Source of the DNA: CAYQQR01 sp964420035 | GTDB lineage: Bacteria; Bacteroidota; Bacteroidia; Bacteroidales; SM23-62 | Direction of reading: 5' to 3' | Assembly: GCA_964420035.1 (NCBI GenBank) | Contig: CAYQQR010000025.1 | Span: 1 to 57,547 of the forward strand | DNA length: 57,547 nucleotides | Position numbers and translations under genes: made by a program | Notes under the pieces: model-generated | The model's database searches: none | Told to the model about the DNA's origin: nothing | What the model saw: the letters and a program-made list of their open reading frames with translations, nothing else | In this document: in pieces, positions 35,838 to 45,109 of the stretch | Layout: the number at the start of each line of letters is the position of its first letter | Numbering within the stretch: the stretch's first letter is position 1

Positions 35838-36857
35838 TCATTCTGTCAGTAAATCGGACCAATGTCTGGCTTTCCTGTTTTTCCAGGCACCCTGGTGATA
35901 GGCATTGGAGACGATCAGGGGGAGCACCGTAGTGGCTTCGGCATAGACCATTTGTTCGTCGCGGGTATCCACCTTTCCCCAGGAGGATGCTTCTTTGAGG
36001 GTTGAGCTGGAGCAGGCCCCGTCCCGGACATCGGCAACGGTGATTTGGATGGTGTACTGATGCATGGGGGCCGGTTGTCCGAGGATCTCGGAACAGACCA
36101 CCGTATCCTGGGCGAAGTTCTTGGGAACACCTCCTCCGATCATGAACAGACCTGAAGTGCGGGCCTCCATCTTGATACGGGTCAGTTCCAGGAAATCCCT
36201 GACAGAATCGATGCTCAGATGTTTTTCGGGATTTTCATACTGGTGCTTCACCAAACCGAAACCTGCACTGCTGTCGGAGAAGGCCGGGCAAAATACAGGC
36301 ACTTTATGATCGTATGCCAGCTCGACCAAAGAGTCCTTCTTCACGGCGTTTTCTTTCAGCCATCTCCCCATGGCCTGTATGAATTCCCTTGATGAATAGG
36401 GCCGGGGTTCCAGCTGACCGGCGATCTCATAGATGGTGTGATCGCATTGCTGTAATTCTTCTTCATCGATGTAGGTATCATAGATGCGGTCGATATAGAG
36501 TTCCCTGAGTTTCTTATCGTCGGCGTGGGGACTGCCCTGGTAATGCCGGAATCCCAGGGCTTCGAAAAAATCCATATCCACGATGGAGGCCCCGGTGGCC
36601 ACCACCACATCCACCAAGTTGTAGCGGATCATGTCGGCATAGACCTGCATGCATCCTCCCGCACTGGTCGATCCGGCAAGGGTCAGAATGATGGTACAAT
36701 CCTGGTCTTTCAGCATGCCCAGGAAAATATCGCTTGCCTTGGCCGTATCCCTGGAAGTAAAGGACATTTTGCGCATTGAATCGATGATGGGACGGGCATC
36801 AAATGCGGTAATGTCCAGGTGTTCCACCGCCTTTTTCAAAAATTCTTTTTTTTTCAT
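35838..36857 (-). CDS. Deoxyhypusine synthase homologue, probable polyamine synthase
   Basis: A 339-residue homologue of eukaryotic/archaeal deoxyhypusine synthase. NAD-binding and active-site regions are visible: LTLAGSTSAGGC, VVATGASIVDMD, VPVFCPAFSDSSAGFGL, MIGGGVPKNFAQD, and the SWGK motif with K295 in the position of the lysine that carries the aminobutyl intermediate. Bacteria have no eIF5A, so the acceptor must differ. The gene overlaps the agmatinase gene by 4 nt and is the last of a polyamine operon, which suggests that it transfers an aminobutyl group from spermidine or putrescine to a diamine, giving homospermidine or similar. Plant homospermidine synthase evolved from the same family. 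The product here is inferred, not shown. Confidence 0.85.
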   Translation of the reverse strand: MKKKEFLKKAVEHLDITAFDARPIIDSMRKMSFTSRDTAKASDIFLGMLKDQDCTIILTLAGSTSAGGCMQVYADMIRYNLVDVVVATGASIVDMDFFEALGFRHYQGSPHADDKKLRELYIDRIYDTYIDEEELQQCDHTIYEIAGQLEPRPYSSREFIQAMGRWLKENAVKKDSLVELAYDHKVPVFCPAFSDSSAGFGLVKHQYENPEKHLSIDSVRDFLELTRIKMEARTSGLFMIGGGVPKNFAQDTVVCSEILGQPAPMHQYTIQITVADVRDGACSSSTLKEASSWGKVDTRDEQMVYAEATTVLPLIVSNAYHQGAWKNRKARHWSDLLTE

Positions 36858-37744
36858 AGTGCTTTTGGATAATGAATCAGACTTAAAAGCTGGTATATCA
36901 GCTTGGCCGCCAAAAAATCAGGAGCCTTATTGACCGGATTGGGACAGAGTTCAACCAGGTCAAACCCGACCACCTGGTGGCGGCTCGCGAGGTTTCTGAG
37001 AAATGCCATGGTTTCGTCCCAGAAGAATCCCCCCGGTTCGGGCGTTCCCGTTGAGGGCATGATGGATGGATCAAGCACATCCAAATCGAAAGTCAGATAG
37101 ACCGGTCCCTGTAACATACCAAGAACCTTGCCGGACCAGTCCGGGTTCTTACGAATTTGTTCCATGAAAAACATCCGGCCGGGTTTCGGTTTGGACTTCT
37201 CCCCTGCCGACATGCTTCGGATGCCAACCTGTACGACCGGCGCCAGTTCCCGGGCCCGGGCCATAACACAGGCATGATTATGGGAAGACCCTTCATAATG
37301 GTCACGCAGATCGGCGTGGGCATCCAGCTGTAAAATATCCAGGCCGGGATACTTTTCTTTGAAGGCATGAAAAGCGCCAATGCTAACGCTGTGTTCCCCG
37401 CCGACCAGGACGGGAAACTGATTCCTGTCCAGGGTAACCTTCACTTTTTCGGCTACCCTGCCGGCCAGTTCTTCGGGGCCCCCGTCACAGAGGATGGGTG
37501 GTGCTGTGTAAATCCCTTTCCGGTATAATTCACTACCGGTAGAAATATCATACAGTTCAAGGTTTGCCGAGGCTTCCAGCATAGCCAGCGGACCCCGGTC
37601 GGAGCCCTTGATCCAGGTACTGGTTTTGTCATAGGGTACCGGGATCAGGACAATCCGTGCCTTTCCCGGATCGGTCCAATCGGGTTCAAGTCCAAGATAT
37701 GCAGGATAATTTTTAAGAGGCAATGCTCGAATGCTTTGCGGCAA
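36854..37744 (-). CDS. speB: Agmatinase
   Basis: A 296-residue ureohydrolase. The binuclear manganese site is complete: GGEHS (H118), DAHADL (D141, H143, D145) and FDLDVLDP (D220, D222). Agmatinase rather than arginase or formimidoglutamase is inferred because the upstream gene is an arginine decarboxylase. It yields putrescine and urea. It overlaps the upstream decarboxylase gene by 32 nt and the downstream DHS-type gene by 4 nt, a tight three-gene operon. Confidence 0.9.
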   Translation of the reverse strand: MPQSIRALPLKNYPAYLGLEPDWTDPGKARIVLIPVPYDKTSTWIKGSDRGPLAMLEASANLELYDISTGSELYRKGIYTAPPILCDGGPEELAGRVAEKVKVTLDRNQFPVLVGGEHSVSIGAFHAFKEKYPGLDILQLDAHADLRDHYEGSSHNHACVMARARELAPVVQVGIRSMSAGEKSKPKPGRMFFMEQIRKNPDWSGKVLGMLQGPVYLTFDLDVLDPSIMPSTGTPEPGGFFWDETMAFLRNLASRHQVVGFDLVELCPNPVNKAPDFLAAKLIYQLLSLIHYPKAL

Positions 37745-38330
37745 TAACCGGGTACAGGTAATTGGTAAAACAGAGGGCCACCAGGGCGGTGCCGAATTTC
37801 TTGCCGGGAACGAAATACTCGGTCTCTACGAGAATGTCTTCCAGTTCATATTGTTCTTCAAATCCGTTGACATACAGTTCTTCCAGGCTACGGGAGAGCA
37901 ATCGCCTTATCTGCGGGACGGTGCAGGAGCCATTGTGTTCGCATACCAGACCCCCGTAACGTTCACCGCTTACCCTGTTTTTCAGCCAGCCATAGATAAT
38001 CCCTGCAGTAACCCGTTCGCCTTTGTTTCCATGGGCCACGGCCATGATGGACTCCACCACGGAACCATGGGTCATGTTTTCCGGTTTAGGGACCTCCCGG
38101 GTTATGCCCGGAAGGATGGAAGAATAGGTGATGATGTTGAATTGTTCGATGCCGGCGGTGCGCAGGGCAAGATGGTAAGAACCGGCATGGATGGTGATGT
38201 CACTTTCCCCGGTGCCCCGGGTGAGGAAGTAATCCCTGGGAATACGGTTTCCCAAAACCAACCCCTGCTGGGGATGATTCACTTCAAGGGCCCCGCCTTC
38301 AAGCAAATCATTTTTGTATTTACTTATCAT
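37713..38330 (-). CDS. pdaD: Pyruvoyl-dependent arginine decarboxylase
   Basis: A 205-residue proenzyme of the pyruvoyl-type arginine decarboxylase family. Self-cleavage is expected between S70 and S71 in NIITYSSILPG, leaving a pyruvoyl group on the alpha chain. The conserved glutamate is in HGSVVESIMA (about residue 94). It turns arginine into agmatine, the substrate of the next gene. It is longer than the roughly 165-residue archaeal enzyme by extra segments in the N- and C-terminal parts. No promoter box is obvious in the 208-nt gap upstream (38331-38538), which otherwise shows only AT-rich sequence. Confidence 0.9.
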   Translation of the reverse strand: MISKYKNDLLEGGALEVNHPQQGLVLGNRIPRDYFLTRGTGESDITIHAGSYHLALRTAGIEQFNIITYSSILPGITREVPKPENMTHGSVVESIMAVAHGNKGERVTAGIIYGWLKNRVSGERYGGLVCEHNGSCTVPQIRRLLSRSLEELYVNGFEEQYELEDILVETEYFVPGKKFGTALVALCFTNYLYPVIAAKHSSIAS

Positions 38331-38538
38331 TGCTAACTCAGGTAAACGTGTGTTTATAGTCCATAAATGGTTTTGTTTTAAAAAGGGGTGTAAATATAAA
38401 TTTAATTAACATAAAAAAGGCAATTTTTCATTAAGAAAATTCACAAAGAAAGTGTTGCCAGATGTTTGATATTCAGCAAAATACAGAGCCAATGCTCATT
38501 TTTTTCCGGAGGGGGCGCCGAAGTGGATGTTTTGAAGG

Positions 38539-39324
38539 TCATTTTCCGGGGATCTTTACTGCAAGATGAAGCAAAAAACGATGGGAAAGATAGCCGGGAT
38601 AATCATATGGCCGTTGGTAACCCCGGTCGGTTATCAGGGCCGTTTCGCGTGATTCCACATCCACATGATTGGTGAGGCTGATCTCGTAGCGCAAGCCGAA
38701 GATCAGGTAGAAATTGCTGACCTGGTACTGGTATCCTGCCGTCAGGTGCATCCAGAGCTGCCAGTCCCGCCGGTATTCCCGTATGTCGTAATCATAGGGT
38801 ACGCAACCGGTACAGCCGTCATCCAGGTCGAGGTACATTTGTGACCGCAGCAGACGATCGATACGTAATCCGGTACTGAACACGGGAGTGCTGTGCCGAA
38901 GTCCGGGATAACAGGACAGGAACAGGGGTAGCCCCAGGTACATGTTCTTCTCCGTATACAGATCCTTGAAATCAGGGTCGGATATTTCCTGAACCAGCCG
39001 GGTCTGGCGGTAAACCAGGTGCGCCATGCTTCCGCTCAGACCGGTTCCCCATTGCCATTTTTCCCCCAGGGAGCGTTCCGCACGAAAACCCAATGCCCCT
39101 GTGAACCCGGTATGAAGCGTGTAATCATTATCCGTAAGTCCAGCGCTGGCATCGGTCAGCTGCATGCGGGTCAGACCGGGATACAGGTTTACCGACCAAT
39201 TGAATTTTGTGAGAAACTGCCCCATGCGGGTCCGGGTGAACTGCGTTTCCTCCTGCCCCATGACTGGTATTACCATGAGCCAGGTAGTTATAAACCCAAT
39301 GAGTATATATCTGTAAGCAAACAT
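38539..39324 (-). CDS. Outer-membrane beta-barrel protein of unknown function
   Basis: A 261-residue exported protein (signal peptide to about residue 23, VMGQ). Alternating aromatic strands, repeated glycine turns and the long tyrosine-rich loops (CTGCVPYDYDIREYRRDW) suggest an outer-membrane barrel like the PorT/OmpW-style proteins of Bacteroidota. The CTGC pair could form a disulfide in a surface loop. The MuiA-type gene ends 9 nt before the start, so the two probably form an operon. I cannot assign a function. Confidence 0.65.
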   Translation of the reverse strand: MFAYRYILIGFITTWLMVIPVMGQEETQFTRTRMGQFLTKFNWSVNLYPGLTRMQLTDASAGLTDNDYTLHTGFTGALGFRAERSLGEKWQWGTGLSGSMAHLVYRQTRLVQEISDPDFKDLYTEKNMYLGLPLFLSCYPGLRHSTPVFSTGLRIDRLLRSQMYLDLDDGCTGCVPYDYDIREYRRDWQLWMHLTAGYQYQVSNFYLIFGLRYEISLTNHVDVESRETALITDRGYQRPYDYPGYLSHRFLLHLAVKIPGK

Positions 39325-39333
39325 CTTATTGCT

Positions 39334-41214
39334 TTATTCAAGGACCACATTCTGTTTCTTGGGATAGGTCACCTCGTAACGCAAAAGAACCTCTTTTTTC
39401 TCCCCGGGCTCCAGCTGCATTTCCCAGCTGAGAAAACCGGCCTCCTCATCCAGTTTGGCCCCGGAATATTCCTGGTATTTCACCTTGATGTCTTCGTGAG
39501 TCGATACCGGGAACTGGTCTTTCAGTAACAGGTTTATAGGCACCTGCTTGCTGTTCCGGATGGATATCTCAAAGCCTCGGCTTACCTTCTTGTTCGGACC
39601 AATAAACTGGTTCTGGGTGAATTCCTTGAGGGATGTACGCGATACGTTCACATCCGCATCCTGTCCCAGGGAGATCTCCAGGGTGTCGCCGGTGATTTCC
39701 GTGTTCAGGTAAGTCTTGCCCAGGTAAGTGCCCTCAAAATAAAGGTTGGCCGAACCGGAAAGCAGTTTGTACTGGTCCCAGCCACTGAAGCGCGCCAACA
39801 GGAAGGCGGATTCCTTTATCTTGGGGATGCAGAGGTACCTGTATTCCGCCGGCATAGTAACAATCTGTATGTCAACTGAATAATTATTCCCATCTGATTT
39901 AATGGTATAAGGAATATCGATGCCGTACTCATAGCTGGTGGCCTGTTGCTGGCCGGTGACCGGGGGCGGGGCGGCCAGGTCCGGTTCATCCAACATTTCC
40001 TGGGCTTCATAGTAGTCCGTTCTGCTTTTCTTCTTTGATACTTCTGGCGTGGCTCCAAGGGGTCGTGCTTCCAAAAGCGGCGACATGCTCAGGTTGATCC
40101 TGGAGGAATGTATGGGCATAACCACGTTGACATATCCGGCTTGTACAAAGCTGAGTTCCTTTGTATTCACAGGTACCTGCAGGGCATAGTTCCCACTGCT
40201 GTTGGTTGTGGTTGAGAATTGGGTTTCTTTCCCGGATACCCGTACCCCGGAGAGGGGATTCCCGTTTTCATCCAACACCTTGCCGCTGATGAGGATCTGG
40301 TTTTCCCGAATCTGTACTTCGGAAAGATCCTCCATATAACCGATATTGGGCCGGGCGAAGCCGAAACTAAGGTACCAGGGCCGCAGAACAGGCTTTACGC
40401 CACCTACACTGGGATCTCCCGTGGACAGGATCAGATTTACTTTTTCCCAGTCGAATCCGCTTAACTGGTATACTTTAGCTTGAAGATTTGCTTCTATATC
40501 GCTGGCAATGTCCCTAACTTTAAGATCATAAAACGGGGTCCAGCCGGCATTCTGAATCAAATAAGAAAGCTCAAATTCGGCCTTCCCCGATGTTTTTGAA
40601 GATATGCGGACCATGATCTCCGAAGTGGATCGCTCCTTAATGGCGTTCATCCGCGAAAGTTGCCTGTTGATCTTTGTCAGGGATTCATTGAGTTCAGCTA
40701 GTTCAAGTTCAAGTTCAAGTTTATTATTATTAATTTCTGTTAATCTTTGTCTTAAGAAATTTGAAGCTTTTTCCAGTTCCATCACATCCACTCCGGTCTG
40801 GCTTCCGCCCAGCTTGGTATTATCCATGATTAACTGTTCCTCGGATTGATAAACAGAGCGCAGGTATTGATTTTTTGAGATTTTTTTGAGCAGTTCATCT
40901 CTTTTCTTTTTCAGTGCTTCTATTTCCTCTTTTTTTTGGGGGATCTCCAGGTAATTGATCCGGTGATTTACGGATAATACGGTAAAATTGCCTTTGGCCC
41001 TGACCTGGATGCTGTTGGGATCCAGGTTGTCCGACAACCCCGGAAAGAGCAGTTCTGTTTTGCCGGGAAGGATATTGGCCGTGGAGGTTCTTGTGACCTG
41101 GGCGCCTTTCAGAAAGACGGTCACATGACTGATTTTGGAGTCCACTTTAACCGGTTCTGCAAATGCATTGTGCCAGAGAATGGCAGCAAGGGTCAGGAGA
41201 AAAAATTTATTCAT
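39334..41214 (-). CDS. MuiA-type (DUF4139) protein with inserted CarboxypepD_reg domain
   Basis: A 626-residue exported protein of the mucoidy-inhibitor MuiA family (DUF4140 at the N-terminus, DUF4139 at the C-terminus). Signal peptide to about residue 19; the N-terminal ISHVTVFLKGAQVTR is diagnostic; a coiled coil spans about 95-190. Inside the DUF4139 part, about residues 310-385, is a carboxypeptidase-regulatory-like beta domain (ISGKVLDENGNPLSGVRVSG to SFVQAGYVNVVMPI), an insertion that Bacteroidota members sometimes carry. The C-terminal half (from 430) is the DUF4139 beta region. A role in envelope structure is inferred from the family name only. It has a strong -7 box. Confidence 0.82.
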   Translation of the reverse strand: MNKFFLLTLAAILWHNAFAEPVKVDSKISHVTVFLKGAQVTRTSTANILPGKTELLFPGLSDNLDPNSIQVRAKGNFTVLSVNHRINYLEIPQKKEEIEALKKKRDELLKKISKNQYLRSVYQSEEQLIMDNTKLGGSQTGVDVMELEKASNFLRQRLTEINNNKLELELELAELNESLTKINRQLSRMNAIKERSTSEIMVRISSKTSGKAEFELSYLIQNAGWTPFYDLKVRDIASDIEANLQAKVYQLSGFDWEKVNLILSTGDPSVGGVKPVLRPWYLSFGFARPNIGYMEDLSEVQIRENQILISGKVLDENGNPLSGVRVSGKETQFSTTTNSSGNYALQVPVNTKELSFVQAGYVNVVMPIHSSRINLSMSPLLEARPLGATPEVSKKKSRTDYYEAQEMLDEPDLAAPPPVTGQQQATSYEYGIDIPYTIKSDGNNYSVDIQIVTMPAEYRYLCIPKIKESAFLLARFSGWDQYKLLSGSANLYFEGTYLGKTYLNTEITGDTLEISLGQDADVNVSRTSLKEFTQNQFIGPNKKVSRGFEISIRNSKQVPINLLLKDQFPVSTHEDIKVKYQEYSGAKLDEEAGFLSWEMQLEPGEKKEVLLRYEVTYPKKQNVVLE

Positions 41215-41258
41215 GGTTACTGGCTTTAATCAAATTCTTGTTCGTGCTACTTGTATAT

Positions 41259-41266
41259 CAAAGATA
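41259..41266 (-). promoter_or_regulatory. Putative -7 box TATCTTTG for the MuiA operon
   Basis: Minus-strand TATCTTTG is an exact TAnnTTTG match 44 nt before the ATG. A TTTG lies 13 nt upstream of it, closer than usual for -33. Confidence 0.5.
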
Positions 41267-41274
41267 CTTCATTT

Positions 41275-42516
41275 TCAGACAAACCATCTTACCAGGGGAA
41301 AAATGGTGCTCCAAACCGGGATATCCAGGAAAAACTGGTAACCCTGGTCAAGGTGTTTCTCGATCCGGGCCGGTTGTTTTCCCAGGGGGCGGTACATTTT
41401 TCTGTCGATCTTGAGCAAACGGTACAGGGGATCCAGGATGATGTCCAGGAAGATCAGGTTCATCAGGATCACCGCCCCGAAGGCTTCATGGGTATAAAGG
41501 TTCCCCAGGGGATCGACCCGGGTTAGCAGGATCAGCGGAACGACCCAGAGGGCGATCTTCAGCAGGTTATTACCGGTGGCCAGGTAGGAACTTTTGGATT
41601 TTACCGCCAAAAACCTTAGCAGCAGTACCGACACGCTCCAGGCGGTGACCATACCCATCAGGAAGCGCCAGAACCAGCTCTCGGTGCGAATGATAAAGAA
41701 GGCTCCGACCAGGATCAGGAACTTCAGCAGACTGACCAGCTGGTGAGACCGGAATGCTTTTTGGCTCCTGGGTATGCTCAGGTTCACGTATTTACGATCA
41801 TAACCCACGTGATGGCGAAGGAAACCCTCGTTTTTCAGCTTGACATCCTTTACAAGGAGCATGCTGATCCGGAAAGGCAGGGCATTGGCTTTCTCGGGAA
41901 CACTGTAGCGGCAGGTTTCCGTCCCTTTCCCCTTGCGTTCCCGGATCCATTCTTTTAGCCGGTCCCGGTTATAAAAGAATTTGCCGGGTTTAAAAAAGGT
42001 TTTTCTCTGGGAATAAATGTAAGCCAGCAGGAATCCCCCTACGATCCAGAAATAGATGAGTCCGAAAAATTGCGCCAGTCCGTAATGAAAGGCCATTACA
42101 ACGGGGAATATTATGGCCCCGATCGCTGCCACCAGAAGGATTATGTTGAATACCAGCCGGCCCAATAGCAGGAGATCGTACGCTCCGCTTTGCTGGAAGG
42201 CCTCGTGCTCCTTTTTTAGTCGTTCGTACCGCATCCTGGACGCCTCTTTGGCTCTTTCGCGGGCCTCCTCAAAGAATTTTCTGTAACGTTCACGGAGGTC
42301 TTCTTCGGAAAGCATTTCGCGGCCCTCACCCAATAGCTTCTTGTTCTTGATCAGTATTTCGTAGGCTTCTGCTATACGGACAAAGCCTGCATGGGCATCG
42401 GGAGATTTGTTGACGTCCGGGTGATGGATTTTGGCCAGGTTGCGGTATGCCCTCCGGATGGCTTCCTCATCCGCACCGGGTTCCAGCCCCAATATCCTAT
42501 AATACCGGTCAAACAT
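41275..42516 (-). CDS. DnaJ-domain membrane protein
   Basis: A 413-residue protein. The ATG at 42516 is chosen because the J domain begins right there (MFDRYYRILGLEPGADEEAI); an open frame upstream adds 70 unconserved residues. The J domain (about 1-65) has the HPD motif in KIHHPDVNKS. A coiled or charged segment follows (about 85-135), then several membrane helices in two groups (about 145-205 and 280-380). The J domain must face the cytosol to recruit DnaK. The membrane part is not in a family I know. It is divergent from trmJ with 93 nt between starts. Confidence 0.8.
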   Translation of the reverse strand: MFDRYYRILGLEPGADEEAIRRAYRNLAKIHHPDVNKSPDAHAGFVRIAEAYEILIKNKKLLGEGREMLSEEDLRERYRKFFEEARERAKEASRMRYERLKKEHEAFQQSGAYDLLLLGRLVFNIILLVAAIGAIIFPVVMAFHYGLAQFFGLIYFWIVGGFLLAYIYSQRKTFFKPGKFFYNRDRLKEWIRERKGKGTETCRYSVPEKANALPFRISMLLVKDVKLKNEGFLRHHVGYDRKYVNLSIPRSQKAFRSHQLVSLLKFLILVGAFFIIRTESWFWRFLMGMVTAWSVSVLLLRFLAVKSKSSYLATGNNLLKIALWVVPLILLTRVDPLGNLYTHEAFGAVILMNLIFLDIILDPLYRLLKIDRKMYRPLGKQPARIEKHLDQGYQFFLDIPVWSTIFPLVRWFV

Positions 42517-42609
42517 ATCCACTCGCGTTGTACCAATATAAAAATAAACAATAATAACCATTGCCCCTACTTGCACAAGATGGATTAATTTTATACTGAA
42601 AACAGGATC

Positions 42610-43308
42610 ATGGAAATAATATTCATATTGGTTGAGCCTGCCGTCAGCGGAAACATCGGTTCGGCGGCCCGGGCCATAAAAACCATGGGTTTCAAAGAGC
42701 TGTGGCTGGTGGATCCCCGCGACCACCTGAACGGGGAAGCTTTAAAAATGGGGCATGGAGCCCGCAACATCCTTGAAAGGGCCCGGGTATTCCGAAAATT
42801 CGGGGAAATGACGAAAGAACTGGATCTTATCGTGGGAACCACCGCCAAAACAAGGAATGTAAAAGGGGATTATCTGAAACCGGCCGGGCTGCGACAGAAC
42901 ATCCTGGATAAGGGAATTGCGGCCGGGACAACCGGGATTCTCTTCGGACGGGAAGAATCGGGTCTGACCAACGAAGAGCTTGCTGCCTGTGACCTGGTGT
43001 CAAGCGTTCCCCTGGCCGCTTCCTATCCTTCCCTGAATCTTTCCCAGGCGGTCATGATCTTTGCCTATGAACTGTCATTATTGAAAGAACAAACAACCGG
43101 GGATTTGCCCAAGGACCGGGATCCTGACAGTTTTAAACGGGTTTTGGATCGCTCCAGGGAAGTATTGGAAGCAACGGATCTTTCCAGGAATCCCCGGGTG
43201 GTTTCCAGGATCATGCAGCGTTTGGCTTTGTTGGGGGAGGAAGATATACGCCTGGTGCACAGTGTAACCACCCGTTTGTTGGATAAACTTAAAAATAAAG
43301 GGTCCTAA
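42610..43308 (+). CDS. trmJ: TrmJ-type SPOUT RNA methyltransferase
   Basis: A 232-residue SPOUT-class 2'-O-methyltransferase of the TrmJ group, which methylates position 32 in the tRNA anticodon loop. The N-terminus ILVEPAVSGNIGSAARAIKTMGF and the knot motifs LFGREESGLTNEEL and YPSLNLSQAVMIFAYEL are diagnostic. The C-terminal helical tail is present, as in full-length enzymes. Its stop overlaps the convergent hybrid kinase gene by 4 nt. The start is ATG. Confidence 0.9.
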   Translation: MEIIFILVEPAVSGNIGSAARAIKTMGFKELWLVDPRDHLNGEALKMGHGARNILERARVFRKFGEMTKELDLIVGTTAKTRNVKGDYLKPAGLRQNILDKGIAAGTTGILFGREESGLTNEELAACDLVSSVPLAASYPSLNLSQAVMIFAYELSLLKEQTTGDLPKDRDPDSFKRVLDRSREVLEATDLSRNPRVVSRIMQRLALLGEEDIRLVHSVTTRLLDKLKNKGS

Positions 43309-45011
43309 GAATTCTGATCCTGTAAGTCGAAGACCTCGTCTACGGCCTCCAGAAAGGAATCAATATCCAGGGGTTTGATGAAAAATTCATTGCAACCGGA
43401 ATCTTTGATCTTTCTCCGGTCTGCCTCATTGGCATGTACAGTGATGATGAATACCGGCAATCCCGGGTAAAGCTCCTTGATCTTTTTCGTGGCCGTGATA
43501 CCGTCCATGACCGGCATGGAGACATCCATGAGGACCAGATGAAAAGGTCCGGATTGTTCCAGGGCATTCAAGGCTTCCTGCCCATGCCCGGCCAGCACAG
43601 CTTCTGCACCGGCTGCGGTGATCATATTCTCGAGGAGCATGGCACTGGTTTTATCGTCTTCCACGATAAGGACCTTTTTGCCTTTCCAGTGGTATTCCTC
43701 TCCTTCCGTGAGCCGGTATTCCGGTTCTTCAACCCCCTGGGGTTCAATGTTGGGCAAGCTGAAGTAGAAAGTGGAACCGACCCCTGGTTTGGATTCGAAC
43801 CAGATCTTCCCGCCCAGCAGGTCCACCAGGTTTTTGGTGATGGCCAAACCAATCCCTGTACCGGAACGACTCAAACTCCGGTCGCCGCATGGTTTTACAA
43901 AACATTCAAAAAGCCTTTTCTGATCCGAGCGGGAGATTCCCGTACCGGTATCGGTGACATAAAAACGAACCATCCCGTCTTCCGTTTTATAGCCAAATCT
44001 GATAAAACCCTGATCGGTGAATTTCAAGGCATTGGAAAGCAGGTGTTGCAGTATCTGCTGCAATCTCAGCCCGTCGGTTATGATATGAAGATCTTCAAGG
44101 TCCTCTTCCAGGTATATCTTCAGGTTGTATTTATTCTGTATTTCGATCTGCTGATCGAAGGTCCGCTTAATCTCTCTCAAAACATTATTGATATGGACCG
44201 GCTTAAGGATTAGCTTGAGACTTCCCGCTTCCAGGCTTGAAATATCCAGCAGGTCCTGTATCAAATTCATCAGGGTCTGGCCGTTCTCCAAAATCACAGA
44301 AGCATACTTTCTCCTGTCCTCTGCTTTTTCGGATTCCGCCAATAGCTGTGAAAAACCCATGATGGAATTCATGGGGGTACGAATGTCATGGGATATGTTG
44401 GAAAGAAAAATGGATTTCAGCCTTTCCGATTGTTCCGCTTTTCTTTTTTCCCTGAGGTAATTGATCTTGGCAAAAAGAATAATGCCCGACCCGATCAGGA
44501 AGTATAATATGATGGTGGCATAAATGTACGAAAGACGCTGATCACCTGTGATATGCCCGCTGATCCATTCCGGGTAGTTGTATTCAATGGTATATAAAAC
44601 AACGATATTGAAAATAAAAAGCAAGATTACGGCAAGTCGCGTAAGACCATCATAGGCAAGCAAAATAATACTCAGGAGAAGAAAATACAGGTACAGGACG
44701 GGTCCGTTCGAGCTGCCGCTGTGAAACCATAAAATATTCAGAACTGCAAACAGGGTGGCGGTAAGAATATGCCTGGCAATCGGATACCGGCCCTTGAACT
44801 TGGAAAGGTAATAGGCGATCCCCGAGATCAGGAAACAGCCTGCGGAAGTGAGCAAAACCACAGCACCCACGTGAAACAGGTAATTCAGGATGATCCCGAT
44901 GAAGGAAAGCAATACGGTAAAAGCCCCGTAAGCGTTGATCAGCCGGTGTTCAAAGGAAAATGAATCCGAATCACCGATTAAATAGCTTTGTATGGCCCTG
45001 ATGGATAACAA
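43305..45011 (-). CDS. Hybrid histidine kinase with C-terminal receiver
   Basis: A 568-residue hybrid kinase. Six or so membrane helices fill residues about 27-190 (no large periplasmic domain), then the dimerisation domain with H208 in NISHDIRTPMNSIMGF, an ATPase domain with DTGTGIS and GTGIGLAI motifs, and a receiver (about 445-565) with VLIVEDD, the phospho-aspartate in MDVSMPVMDG and the lysine in FIKPLD. The signal may be membrane-intrinsic. The start codon appears to be TTG, since no better ATG or GTG precedes the first helix. A long palindrome with -7-like boxes lies upstream, shared with the divergent M3 peptidase gene. Confidence 0.88.
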   Translation of the reverse strand: MLSIRAIQSYLIGDSDSFSFEHRLINAYGAFTVLLSFIGIILNYLFHVGAVVLLTSAGCFLISGIAYYLSKFKGRYPIARHILTATLFAVLNILWFHSGSSNGPVLYLYFLLLSIILLAYDGLTRLAVILLFIFNIVVLYTIEYNYPEWISGHITGDQRLSYIYATIILYFLIGSGIILFAKINYLREKRKAEQSERLKSIFLSNISHDIRTPMNSIMGFSQLLAESEKAEDRRKYASVILENGQTLMNLIQDLLDISSLEAGSLKLILKPVHINNVLREIKRTFDQQIEIQNKYNLKIYLEEDLEDLHIITDGLRLQQILQHLLSNALKFTDQGFIRFGYKTEDGMVRFYVTDTGTGISRSDQKRLFECFVKPCGDRSLSRSGTGIGLAITKNLVDLLGGKIWFESKPGVGSTFYFSLPNIEPQGVEEPEYRLTEGEEYHWKGKKVLIVEDDKTSAMLLENMITAAGAEAVLAGHGQEALNALEQSGPFHLVLMDVSMPVMDGITATKKIKELYPGLPVFIITVHANEADRRKIKDSGCNEFFIKPLDIDSFLEAVDEVFDLQDQNS

Positions 45012-45109
45012 TAAGCTGTGGATTGGTTCGTAAAGATCAATACGAAGAAAATAAATGCATGGTTACTCCCGTGAGGAAGATTTAAACATTTTTATAACAT
45101 GCCATTCAA

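Noticed and set aside
42517..42726. Upstream extension of the DnaJ-domain frame by 70 residues
   Set aside because: It runs opposite the start of trmJ, and the J domain begins exactly at the ATG at 42516.
43785..43805. tRNA T-loop-like GGATTCGAACC
   Set aside because: It is inside the ATPase domain of the hybrid kinase, with no acceptor stem or anticodon arm around it.
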